Origin: Sphingobium sp. SCG-1 | GTDB taxonomy: Bacteria; Pseudomonadota; Alphaproteobacteria; Sphingomonadales; Sphingomonadaceae | Length of the DNA: 64,000 nucleotides | Direction: 5' to 3' | Assembly (NCBI RefSeq): GCF_002953135.1 | Contig: NZ_CP026372.1 | Span: 3,025,501 to 3,089,500 of the forward strand | Part shown: in pieces, positions 56,769 to 64,000 of the stretch | Layout of the letters: every line of letters begins with the position of its first letter | How positions within the stretch are numbered: the stretch's first letter is position 1 | Made by a program: the position numbers and the translations under genes | Notes under the pieces: generated by a model | Databases searched by the model: none | Told to the model about the DNA's origin: nothing | What the model saw: only the letters and a program-made list of their open reading frames with translations

Positions 56769-59426
56769 TTACAGCGCAGGCACCGCCGCCAGCGCATTCT
56801 TCACAGCCTGCAACGCATCCGCCGCCTTGTCGCCCTCGGGACCACCGCCCTGCGCCATGTCAGGACGGCCACCGCCGCCCTTCCCGCCCAAGGCTTCGAC
56901 ACCCACTTTCACCAGGTCCACGGCGCTGATCGCCGGGGCCAGATCACCGGTCACGCCCACCGCGATGCTGGCGCGCCCGTCGAGCACAGCGATGATTGCG
57001 GACACGCCGCTGCCCATCATCGCCTTGTTCTGGTCAATCAGGCCGCGCAATTCCTTGGGGTCGAGACCCTGAATGACTTGGCCGAGGAACGCGACATTAC
57101 CGACCTGCTCGGGTCCAGCCGCAGCCTTCGTCCCACCGCCACCCAAGGCAAGCGCCTTCTTCGCATCGGCCAGTTCGCGCTCCAGCTTGCGGCTCTGCTC
57201 GACCAGCGCCGCAATCCGCGCAGGTACATCATCGGGCGCGGTGCGCAGCGTAGCCGCCGCCTGCCGCAAGCGCTCATCGCGATCGATCAGCCACAGCCGC
57301 GCCGCTTCGCCGGTCAGTGCCTCGATCCGGCGAATACCGCTGGACACTGCGCTTTCGGAAATGATCTTGAACAGCGCGATATCGCCTGTCGCGCGGACAT
57401 GCGTACCGCCACAAAGCTCGACGGAATAATGCATGTCGTCGCCCTTCCCCATCGACAGCACGCGAACCTCGTCGCCATATTTCTCCCCGAACAGCGCCAT
57501 CGCGCCAGCCGCAACCGCGTCGTCGGGCGTCATCAGGCGCGTCGTCACTTCCTCATTATGCCGGATCTGCGCATTCACATCGGCCTCGACCTGCGCGATC
57601 TGCGCTGACGTCAGTGCTTCGGGATGCGAGAAATCGAAGCGCAACCGATCGGCAGACACCATGCTGCCCTTCTGCGTGACATGACTGCCCAGGCGATGCC
57701 GCAAGGCTGCGTGCAGCAGGTGAGTCGCGCTATGATTTGCGCGCACTCGGTCGCGACGATCAGCATCCACCGAGAGATGGACGGTATCGCCAACCTTGAT
57801 GCTGCCCGCGTCCACCTTCGCGAAATGGGCGTGCAGGCGGCCGAGAGGCTTGCCCGTGTCATCCACCGTCGCGACGAAGCCGTTCGCGCCCGAGATAGTG
57901 CCCGCATCGCCACTCTGGCCACCACTTTCGCCGTAAAAGGGCGTCTGGTTGGTAAGAATCACGACGCTCTCACCGGCGGAAGCGCTGTCGGCCTTGCTGC
58001 CCTCTTTCACGATCGCAACCACCTGCCCCTCGCCCTGCGTCGAGATGTAGCCGGTAAATTCGGTTCCGCCCTCGCTATCAGCGATGTCGTACCAGATGTC
58101 GTCCGAAGCCTTGTCGCCTGAGCCTTTCCAGGCCGCCCGCGCCGCAGCCTTCTGCTCCGCCATTGCCGCATCGAAGCCTGAACGATCCACAGACAGGCCA
58201 CGCGAACGCAACGCATCCTCGGTCAGGTCATAGGGAAAACCATAAGTGTCATAGAGCTTGAACGCCGTCTCGCCGGGCAGCGTCGCACCTTCGTCCAGGT
58301 CCGACGTCGCATCCTCCAGCAGCCGCAGTCCCTTCTCCAGCGTCTGCCGGAACCGCGTCTCCTCGCGCAGCAGCGTTTCCTCGATCAGCGGTTGCGCGCG
58401 AACCAGCTCAGGGAAAGCGCCGCCCATTTCGCTGACGAGGCTGCCGACCAGCCGATACATCAACGGGTCCTTTGCGCCGATGATATGCGCATGTCGCATC
58501 GCCCGGCGCATGATCCGCCGCAGCACATAGCCTCGCCCTTCATTGGCAGGCAGCACACCATCCGCGATCAGGAACCCTGCGGAGCGCAGATGGTCGGCGA
58601 TCACGCGATGGCTGGCCTTGTGCGCGCCATCGGTCGAGGTCCGCGAAATCGCGCCGCTTTCCGCGATCAGCGCCTTGAACGTGTCGGTGTCGTAATTGTC
58701 ATGCACGCCCTGCATGACGGCCGCGATCCGCTCCAGCCCCATGCCGGTGTCGATACTGGGGCGCGGCAGTTCGGAGACGATCTCGTTCGCTTCCTGCTCA
58801 TACTGCATGAAGACGAGGTTCCAGATTTCGACAAACCTGTCGCCATCTTCTTCCGGCGATCCCGGCGGGCCGCCCCATATATGGTCGCCATGGTCGAAGA
58901 AGATTTCCGAACACGGCCCACAGGGTCCGCTGTCACCCATCGCCCAAAAATTGTCCTTGGTCGGAATCCGGATGATGCGCTCTTCGGGCAAGCCCGCGAT
59001 CTTCTTCCAAAGGTCGAAGGCTTCGTCATCGGTGTGATAGACGGTCGCCGTCAAACGATTGGGATCAAGCCCCCATTCCTTCGTCAGCAACGTCCAGGCG
59101 TGCGTGATCGCCTGTTCTTTAAAATAGTCCCCGAAGCTGAAATTTCCGAGCATTTCGAAAAAGGTATGATGCCGCGCCGTATAACCGACATTATCCAGAT
59201 CGTTATGCTTGCCGCCCGCACGCACGCATTTCTGACTGGATGTGGCCTTGCTGTAAGGGCGCTTTTCGAGGCCTGTGAACACGTTCTTGAACGGCACCAT
59301 GCCCGCATTGACGAACATCAGCGTCGGATCATTGTGCGGGACCAGCGACGCCGACGCGACGGGGGTGTGCCCGGTGCCCGCGAAATAATCCAGGAAAGAG
59401 CGGCGGATGTCATTGGTCGATGTCAT
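56769..59426 (-). CDS. alaS: Alanyl-tRNA synthetase
   Basis: An 885-residue AlaRS. The class II aminoacylation core begins TSTNDIRRSFLDYFAGTGHTPVASASLVPHNDPTL, with RHHTFFEMLGNFSFGDYF and GMGLERIAAV. The editing domain has HSATHLLHAALRHRLG and CGGTHVRATGDI. The C-terminal C-Ala domain contains the Gly-rich GGKGGGGRPDMAQGGG. The length is normal and the protein essential. Confidence 0.97.
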   Translation of the reverse strand: MTSTNDIRRSFLDYFAGTGHTPVASASLVPHNDPTLMFVNAGMVPFKNVFTGLEKRPYSKATSSQKCVRAGGKHNDLDNVGYTARHHTFFEMLGNFSFGDYFKEQAITHAWTLLTKEWGLDPNRLTATVYHTDDEAFDLWKKIAGLPEERIIRIPTKDNFWAMGDSGPCGPCSEIFFDHGDHIWGGPPGSPEEDGDRFVEIWNLVFMQYEQEANEIVSELPRPSIDTGMGLERIAAVMQGVHDNYDTDTFKALIAESGAISRTSTDGAHKASHRVIADHLRSAGFLIADGVLPANEGRGYVLRRIMRRAMRHAHIIGAKDPLMYRLVGSLVSEMGGAFPELVRAQPLIEETLLREETRFRQTLEKGLRLLEDATSDLDEGATLPGETAFKLYDTYGFPYDLTEDALRSRGLSVDRSGFDAAMAEQKAAARAAWKGSGDKASDDIWYDIADSEGGTEFTGYISTQGEGQVVAIVKEGSKADSASAGESVVILTNQTPFYGESGGQSGDAGTISGANGFVATVDDTGKPLGRLHAHFAKVDAGSIKVGDTVHLSVDADRRDRVRANHSATHLLHAALRHRLGSHVTQKGSMVSADRLRFDFSHPEALTSAQIAQVEADVNAQIRHNEEVTTRLMTPDDAVAAGAMALFGEKYGDEVRVLSMGKGDDMHYSVELCGGTHVRATGDIALFKIISESAVSSGIRRIEALTGEAARLWLIDRDERLRQAAATLRTAPDDVPARIAALVEQSRKLERELADAKKALALGGGGTKAAAGPEQVGNVAFLGQVIQGLDPKELRGLIDQNKAMMGSGVSAIIAVLDGRASIAVGVTGDLAPAISAVDLVKVGVEALGGKGGGGRPDMAQGGGPEGDKAADALQAVKNALAAVPAL

Positions 59427-59511
59427 GGGACGGACTTAGAAGGTCGCGATGCGCTTCTCAAGTGCGGCGACGCGCCAAAACCCTATCGCGTTCAGATAAA
59501 GCGCGACTTCC

Positions 59512-60780
59512 TCACCCCAAAGGCGCGTCCAGCGATGTCGGCGGCATCGAAAACCATTTGGGACCAGCAGCCGTCATGTGGAAGCAATCCTCCAGACGGA
59601 CGCCAAACTTGCCGGGAAGATAGAGGCCCGGCTCATTGGAAAAGCACATCCCTTCCGCCAGACGCGTCATTTCCCCATGCACCAGATTAATCGGCTCATG
59701 CCCTTCCATGCCGATGCCATGGCCAGTGCGGTGGGAAAGCCCCGGCAGCGCGTAACGCGGGCCATAGCCGAGGGACTCGTAATAAGAGCGGACGGCATCA
59801 TCGACCGCTCCTGCGAGAGCGCCGAGTTGGGCCGCAGCGAAGGCGACCTGCTGACCTTTCGCCACCTGCTCCCATACCTGCCGCTGATCCTTCGTGGGAT
59901 TGGCACCATGGACGAACGTCCGCGAAATGTCGGACTGATAGCCCTCCACCGTACAGCCGCAGTCCATCACGACGACCGATCCGGCGGCAACCACCTGGGG
60001 CTTGCCACTGCCATGTGGGTAGGCGGCCGCTTCGCCGATCAGCACCAGCGAAAATTCCGGCACACCACCCAAGGCAATGGTCGCGCGATTCATCATGTCA
60101 CTGATATCGGCAGGCGTCATGCCGGTGCGGACGCGCGGGACCGTCCAGCGATAGGCGGCGAGCGTCACGTCGGAGGCCGCTTGCATCAGCGCGATTTCGG
60201 CTGGCGTCTTGCGCATCCGGCATCCCCGCACGACCGGGTTTGCCGATACGAGCGATTGGCCGGGAAGCGCAGCGCGCAAGCCGTCGAACGCAAAGAAGCG
60301 CGCGGTTTCCTCGATCCCGATCTTCGTATTTCCGACGCCACGTTCTTTCAGAAATGCCGCGACGAGCGCCAGCGGGATCTCGTCCTCCTGCCACACGCGG
60401 ATATCCGCATCGATGCCCAGCGTCTCGGCGACCGATGGCCGCTCGAAGAATGGCGTGACGATAACGGGCCGTCCCTCGGCGGGGATGATCGCGGCAGTCA
60501 GGCGCTCGCTTCGATGCCAGCGGACGCCAGTGAAATAGGTGAGGCTCGCGCCCGGTTCGACAAGGATCGCGCCGATGTCGTGTTGCTGCATCAGCCGCTG
60601 CGCCCGCTCGATGCGCGCCGCCCGCTCCGCCCGGGAGATCGGCGCGACGCCGTTCGTCAGCGGCTTTAGACCGGGGATCGCCTCCTCCCGCGCGAGCGCC
60701 CGAAGCGGTCGTCCGATCGCCGCCGCCCCGCCGGCCAGTCCCAATCCCATCAGCAGGTTCCGACGATCAAGCATAGGCAT
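59512..60780 (-). CDS. M24-family Xaa-Pro peptidase, probably Tat-exported
   Basis: A 422-residue creatinase/aminopeptidase-P-like protein. It begins MPMLDRRNLLMGLGLAGGAAAIG, a probable twin-arginine signal. The metal ligands are visible: D and D in VVVMDCGCTVEGYQSDISRTF, H in HRTGHGIGMEGHE, and E and E in MCFSNEPGLYLPGKFGVRLEDCF. It should remove N-terminal residues before proline in periplasmic peptides. The start lies 14 bp inside the end of the upstream GST gene, so the two are coupled. An alternative start at 60774 removes two residues. Confidence 0.9.
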   Translation of the reverse strand: MPMLDRRNLLMGLGLAGGAAAIGRPLRALAREEAIPGLKPLTNGVAPISRAERAARIERAQRLMQQHDIGAILVEPGASLTYFTGVRWHRSERLTAAIIPAEGRPVIVTPFFERPSVAETLGIDADIRVWQEDEIPLALVAAFLKERGVGNTKIGIEETARFFAFDGLRAALPGQSLVSANPVVRGCRMRKTPAEIALMQAASDVTLAAYRWTVPRVRTGMTPADISDMMNRATIALGGVPEFSLVLIGEAAAYPHGSGKPQVVAAGSVVVMDCGCTVEGYQSDISRTFVHGANPTKDQRQVWEQVAKGQQVAFAAAQLGALAGAVDDAVRSYYESLGYGPRYALPGLSHRTGHGIGMEGHEPINLVHGEMTRLAEGMCFSNEPGLYLPGKFGVRLEDCFHMTAAGPKWFSMPPTSLDAPLG

Positions 60781-61393
60781 AGGGACCACCCTGAACGAGA
60801 GCCGCCTGATAGGCCGGGCGCGTATGCATCCGGTCCAGCCACGCAATAAGATGCGGTCGGGATGCGTCGAGACCTGCGCGGGCGCGGGATGCCTCCAGCG
60901 GAAAGCTCATCATGATATCGGCCGCAGTGAAATCCTGACCCGCAAAATGAGGTCGCGCGGCCAGTTCGCTTTCAAGCCAGTCCAGATGCGTGTCGAGCAT
61001 CCCCTGGATGGGCTTACGCGCTGGCCGGCCCAGCAGTCCGAGCTTCCGGACGACCAGCATCGCCAGAAGCGGCGGCATCATCGAGCCTTCGGCATAATGC
61101 AGGAAGTGGCGGTATCTCAGCGCGTCACCTGGATCACCAGGCGTGCCCAGGCGACTGCCCGCCTTGCCCACGAGATATTCGACGATCGCGCCGGTCTCGG
61201 CCACGATCTGCCCGTCGTCATCGATGACAGGAGACTTGCCCAGCGGATGGACGGCCTTCAATTCGGGAGGCGCGAGCATAGTCTTCGGGTTCCGTTGATA
61301 GCGGACCACGCTGTAGGGCAAGGAGAGTTCTTCGAGCAGCCAGAGAATCCGTTGCGAACGGCTATTCTCAAGGTGATGGACGATGATGGTCAT
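60767..61393 (-). CDS. Glutathione S-transferase
   Basis: A 208-residue GST starting at 61393 (MTIIVHHLENSRSQRILWLLEEL). The N-terminal thioredoxin-like domain has NSRSQRILW in place of the usual S/Y active-site loop, the cis-Pro GKSPVIDDDGQIVAETGAIVEYL and G-site. The helical C-terminal domain has SELAARPHFAGQDFTAADIMMSFPLE, carrying the conserved hydrophobic N-capping box (TAADI). It resembles the small cytosolic GST3-like or Ure2p-like bacterial proteins. A longer frame to 61462 is less likely. Confidence 0.92.
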   Translation of the reverse strand: MTIIVHHLENSRSQRILWLLEELSLPYSVVRYQRNPKTMLAPPELKAVHPLGKSPVIDDDGQIVAETGAIVEYLVGKAGSRLGTPGDPGDALRYRHFLHYAEGSMMPPLLAMLVVRKLGLLGRPARKPIQGMLDTHLDWLESELAARPHFAGQDFTAADIMMSFPLEASRARAGLDASRPHLIAWLDRMHTRPAYQAALVQGGPYAYA

Positions 61394-61600
61394 GGGCGCT
61401 CCTTGTGCCGCGGAGGCTAACAGAGTTTGCAACGTGTCAAAGCGATTTCCCGCCGCTCTCACATAGCGATTGCCTCGCCACCCACTACCGGAGCGGGACC
61501 GAGGCCCGACCTACGCCAAAGCGCACTCGATGCCGAAACTGAAGCCGAAACTAAAGCCGACGCTGACGCCTCACCAAACGATCTCACGCCCCATAATGAT

Positions 61601-61634
61601 AAAGGCCCGCGGCGTTCTCACGCTGCGGGCCTTT
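61601..61634. terminator. Terminator-like hairpin downstream of recA
   Basis: A 14-base stem with one mismatch (aaaggcccgcggcg and cgctgcgggccttt, loop ttctca) begins in AAA on one side and ends in TTT on the other. Reading leftward from recA it follows the recA stop by about 70 bases. The surrounding 61394-61706 interval otherwise contains no gene. Confidence 0.75.
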
Positions 61635-61706
61635 CGGATCATGAAACGGCAAGCAGGAGCCTCCACGCCAAGATGCCGGGTTGTACGTGCCCGGCGGCTC
61701 TCGCGT

Positions 61707-62807
61707 TTAGGCTTCCCCGTCTTCCGCTTCGTCGGGTTCGGGACCGGTCATCATGCCTTCCGCAACCTTCTCGGTCTTGGTGCGAATGGCTTTCTCGATC
61801 TTATCGGTGATCTCGGGATTTTCCTTGAGGAACGTCTTGGAATTCTCGCGGCCCTGCCCGATGCGGATCGAGTCATAGGAGAACCATGCGCCGGATTTCT
61901 CGACGATCCCGGCCTTCACACCGAGGTCGAGGATTTCACCGATCTTGGAAATGCCTTCGCCATACATGATGTCGAATTCGACTTGCTTGAACGGCGGCGC
62001 GACCTTGTTCTTCACGACCTTCACGCGGGTCGCGTTGCCGACAATATCGTCGCGATCCTTGATCTGGCCCGTGCGGCGAATGTCAAGGCGGACGGACGCA
62101 TAGAATTTCAGCGCATTGCCGCCCGTCGTGGTTTCCGGATTGCCGTACATCACGCCAATCTTCATGCGCAGCTGATTGATGAAGATCACCATGCAGCGCG
62201 AACGACTGATCGAACCCGTCAGCTTGCGCAGCGATTGCGACATCAGACGCGCCTGCAGGCCCACATGGCTGTCGCCCATTTCGCCTTCGATTTCCGCACG
62301 CGGCACCAGCGCGGCCACCGAGTCCACCACCAGAACGTCGATGGCATTGGAACGCACCAGCGTGTCCACGATCTCCAGCGCCTGCTCACCCGTATCAGGT
62401 TGCGACACGATCAGTTCGTCGATGTTGACGCCCAGTTTCTTCGCATAGACCGGATCGAGCGCATGTTCCGCGTCCACGAACGCCGCTGTGCCGCCGCCCC
62501 TCTGCGCTTCGGCGATGACATGTAGCGCCAGCGTCGTCTTGCCCGAACTTTCCGGTCCATAGACTTCGATCACGCGACCGCGCGGCAGTCCACCCACACC
62601 CAATGCAATATCAAGGCCAAGGCTGCCCGTCGAAATCGCCTCGACCTGCATCGTCTCCTTGGAACCCAGCCGCATGGCCGATCCCTTGCCGAACGCGCGG
62701 TCGATCTGCGCCAGTGCGGCATCCAGCGCCTTCTGCCGGTCCTGTCCAGTCTTATCCATAGTCCCCGTCTTCTTGTCGGAATCAATCAGTTTCAGCATTG
62801 CTGTCAT
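61707..62807 (-). CDS. recA: Recombinase A
   Basis: A 366-residue RecA, which builds filaments on single-stranded DNA, catalyses strand exchange and triggers LexA self-cleavage. Start at 62807 (MTAMLKLIDSDKK), supported by AGGAG eight bases upstream; an upstream extension of 19 residues is not conserved. Walker A is GPESSGKTTL, Walker B LVVDSVAALVP; the L2 loop FINQLRMKIGVMYGNPETTTGGNAL is complete. The C-terminus is acidic. A LexA box and a promoter with spacing 17 lie just upstream. Confidence 0.98.
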   Translation of the reverse strand: MTAMLKLIDSDKKTGTMDKTGQDRQKALDAALAQIDRAFGKGSAMRLGSKETMQVEAISTGSLGLDIALGVGGLPRGRVIEVYGPESSGKTTLALHVIAEAQRGGGTAAFVDAEHALDPVYAKKLGVNIDELIVSQPDTGEQALEIVDTLVRSNAIDVLVVDSVAALVPRAEIEGEMGDSHVGLQARLMSQSLRKLTGSISRSRCMVIFINQLRMKIGVMYGNPETTTGGNALKFYASVRLDIRRTGQIKDRDDIVGNATRVKVVKNKVAPPFKQVEFDIMYGEGISKIGEILDLGVKAGIVEKSGAWFSYDSIRIGQGRENSKTFLKENPEITDKIEKAIRTKTEKVAEGMMTGPEPDEAEDGEA

Positions 62808-62880
62808 CACATGGTCTCCTGTCAAGCAATCCGGACACAATGCCGAACCGAGAGGAGCGCCCAAGCGGGCGCTTGGGCAT

Positions 62881-62918
62881 CATGTATCGCATTTGTTCTC
62901 AGTGAACAAGAGGGGAAC
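62881..62918 (-). promoter_or_regulatory. LexA box and promoter of recA
   Basis: On the plus strand GAACAAGAGGGGAAC at 62904-62918 is a perfect GAAC-N7-GAAC direct repeat (on the coding strand GTTC-N7-GTTC). The coding strand also shows a TTGTTC hexamer (62909-62904) that could be -35, and TACATG (62886-62881) 17 bases later as -10, so LexA would block the -35 region. recA starts about 74 bp further on. Confidence 0.9.
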
Positions 62919-62928
62919 AGAATAAACT

Positions 62929-63312
62929 TCAGGCCGAGGCGCGGCCGGTATTCAGTCCACTCGCCAGCACCTTGTCCAGTGCCCGCTCCACTGCCCCGAT
63001 CGTGAAGGGTTTCGCCAACGTCGGCCGATCCTCAAAGGTCGTAGGCACATCGTCGGAACTACCGCCAGTGGCGAACAGGAACGGCGTCCCCTGGTTCGCA
63101 AGCGCTTCGGCGACCGGCCAGGACTTCTCCCCTTGGAGATTGCAGTCGACGATGGCCGCATCGAAGCCACCCTGATCCACCAGCGCGCAGGCTTCGGATA
63201 CCGTCGCCGCCACGCCGTGCACGCCATAGCCCAGCGTTTCGAGAAAATCCTCCAGCATCATGCCGATCATGGCTTCGTCTTCAACCACCAGAATGGATTT
63301 AGTTGCCGTCAT
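62929..63312 (-). CDS. Single-domain response regulator (CheY-like)
   Basis: A 127-residue stand-alone receiver. The acidic pair is in ILVVEDEAMIGMMLED, the phospho-acceptor Asp in AAIVDCNLQGEKS, the Thr/Ser in FLFATGGSSDD and the Lys in RPTLAKPF. There is no output domain, so it must work through protein partners or as a phosphate sink. Its neighbours are recA and cckA. It may well be part of the CckA phosphorelay network but this is inference. Confidence 0.93.
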   Translation of the reverse strand: MTATKSILVVEDEAMIGMMLEDFLETLGYGVHGVAATVSEACALVDQGGFDAAIVDCNLQGEKSWPVAEALANQGTPFLFATGGSSDDVPTTFEDRPTLAKPFTIGAVERALDKVLASGLNTGRASA

Positions 63313-63396
63313 GATCGTCCGCGATTCCCGAAATACCGAAATCTGTGTTTCGGTGGCGAAAGGAGGACTGTCGCTAACCTATGATGCGCGGCTTGC

Positions 63397-64000
63397 CTAG
63401 TGCCTTTCCCCTTGATCTGAAGCAATGCCATCAGGCGCTTTATCACCGCCATCGGGAGCCATCGGGGCGTATGCGATCAAGGTATCCCGCGCAGATTCAG
63501 CAAGTTGACTTACAGAAAACGGCTTGGGCAGGAAATTGACGTTCGGAATGTCGATGGACTTGCGCAGTTGCTCCTCGGCATAGCCCGACATGAAAAGCAC
63601 CGGCAAAGTGGGATGCGCCTGCCGCGCCTGCGCCACCATGGTCGGCCCGTCCATATTGGGCATGACCACGTCGGAAATGAGCAGGTCGATATGTCCGCCC
63701 GAGGCGTATGTGGATTCGAGCATCTCCAGCCCCTGCTCGCCATCCGAAGCGGCCAGCACCGTATAGCCCTGCCGCGCCAGCGCACGTTCGGCCACGGTGC
63801 GCACCATGTCCTCGTCCTCGACCAGCAGGATGGTCCCGGTGCCCCACACTTCACTGCGCTTGTCCGGGAGGCGCGGCTTCTCCGGTTCCGCAGGTTTGCC
63901 CACCGAGGCATAGACCGGAAGGTAGATGACGAAGCTTGCGCCCTGCCCCGGTTCTGACTCGGCGAAGATAAAGCCGCCCGACTGCTTCACGATGCCATAC
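63397..64000 (-). CDS. cckA: Hybrid histidine kinase CckA, C-terminal part
   Basis: The frame enters from the right edge and ends at 63397. It starts, in view, with YGIVKQSGGFIFAESEPGQG, the G2-box region of the catalytic ATPase domain characteristic of CckA, then ASFVIYLPVY. A linker leads to a receiver domain with ILLVEDEDMVRTVAERALA, the phospho-Asp in LLISDVVMPNMDGPTMV, and K in FLPKPFSVSQLAE. CckA phosphorylates ChpT and CtrA/CpdR in alphaproteobacterial cell-cycle control. The kinase and sensor parts lie outside the window. Confidence 0.88.
   Translation of the reverse strand, partial: YGIVKQSGGFIFAESEPGQGASFVIYLPVYASVGKPAEPEKPRLPDKRSEVWGTGTILLVEDEDMVRTVAERALARQGYTVLAASDGEQGLEMLESTYASGGHIDLLISDVVMPNMDGPTMVAQARQAHPTLPVLFMSGYAEEQLRKSIDIPNVNFLPKPFSVSQLAESARDTLIAYAPMAPDGGDKAPDGIASDQGERH

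Noticed and set aside
61470..62525. A 351-codon open frame opposite recA
   Set aside because: Antisense of recA, rich in Arg and His, no motifs.

Overview
The window comes from the chromosome of a GC-rich alphaproteobacterium, most probably a member of the Sphingomonadales (Sphingomonas/Sphingobium/Novosphingobium type). The evidence is the alphaproteobacterial direct-repeat LexA boxes (GAAC-N7-GAAC), an imuA-imuB-dnaE2 mutasome, MucR and CckA, the DUF2924/DUF3489/DUF6771 recombinase module, and a bamA-skp-fabZ cluster with no lpxD or lpxA, as expected in bacteria that carry glycosphingolipids instead of LPS. I could run no database search, so family assignments rest on motifs and recall.

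Layout. (1) About 1-31,060 is accessory. From left to right it holds a truncated nuclease-like gene, an XRE regulator, and a tightly packed minus-strand DNA-damage operon headed by imuA behind a LexA box (imuA, imuB, dnaE2, a 99-aa unknown, a DksA/TraR-like zinc finger, a thermonuclease-like secreted protein, AlkB, a 110-aa unknown). Next come small housekeeping-like genes (DUF2200, DUF454), a MucR homologue with an unusual long basic tail, an SRPBCC protein and a DUF3617 protein. (2) About 13,440-27,130 is a putative defence island: an 839-aa PD-(D/E)XK-ATPase fusion, a SulP transporter, a three-gene unit (nucleoid-associated NA37-like protein, three-TM membrane protein, Abi/HEPN protein), and convergently a 1,860-aa DUF4011-helicase-Vsr protein. 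(3) 27,496-30,816 is a serine-recombinase module in which the DUF2924 gene carries a frameshift at a G6 tract. The accessory half ends at the 3' end of tRNA-Arg(CCG).

(4) From 31,063 to the right end the content is ordinary core chromosome: nth, dapB, a sirtuin, an MHS transporter, PAP2 phosphatase, class A PBP, the translation/envelope cluster rpsB-tsf and pyrH-frr-uppS-cdsA-dxr-rseP-bamA-skp-fabZ-rpmE, psd-pssA, icd, a GNAT-nitrilase fusion, a CPA2 antiporter, alaS, an M24 peptidase, a GST, recA, a receiver protein and the C-terminus of CckA.

The most notable thread is SOS control. Three closely matching LexA boxes are seen, before imuA, before recA, and before an otherwise anonymous 74-aa single-pass membrane protein at 50,059-50,283. 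That small protein is a good candidate for an undescribed SOS effector, such as a division checkpoint inhibitor. The NA37/three-TM/HEPN operon and the PD-(D/E)XK-ATPase are the best candidates for undescribed defence systems.
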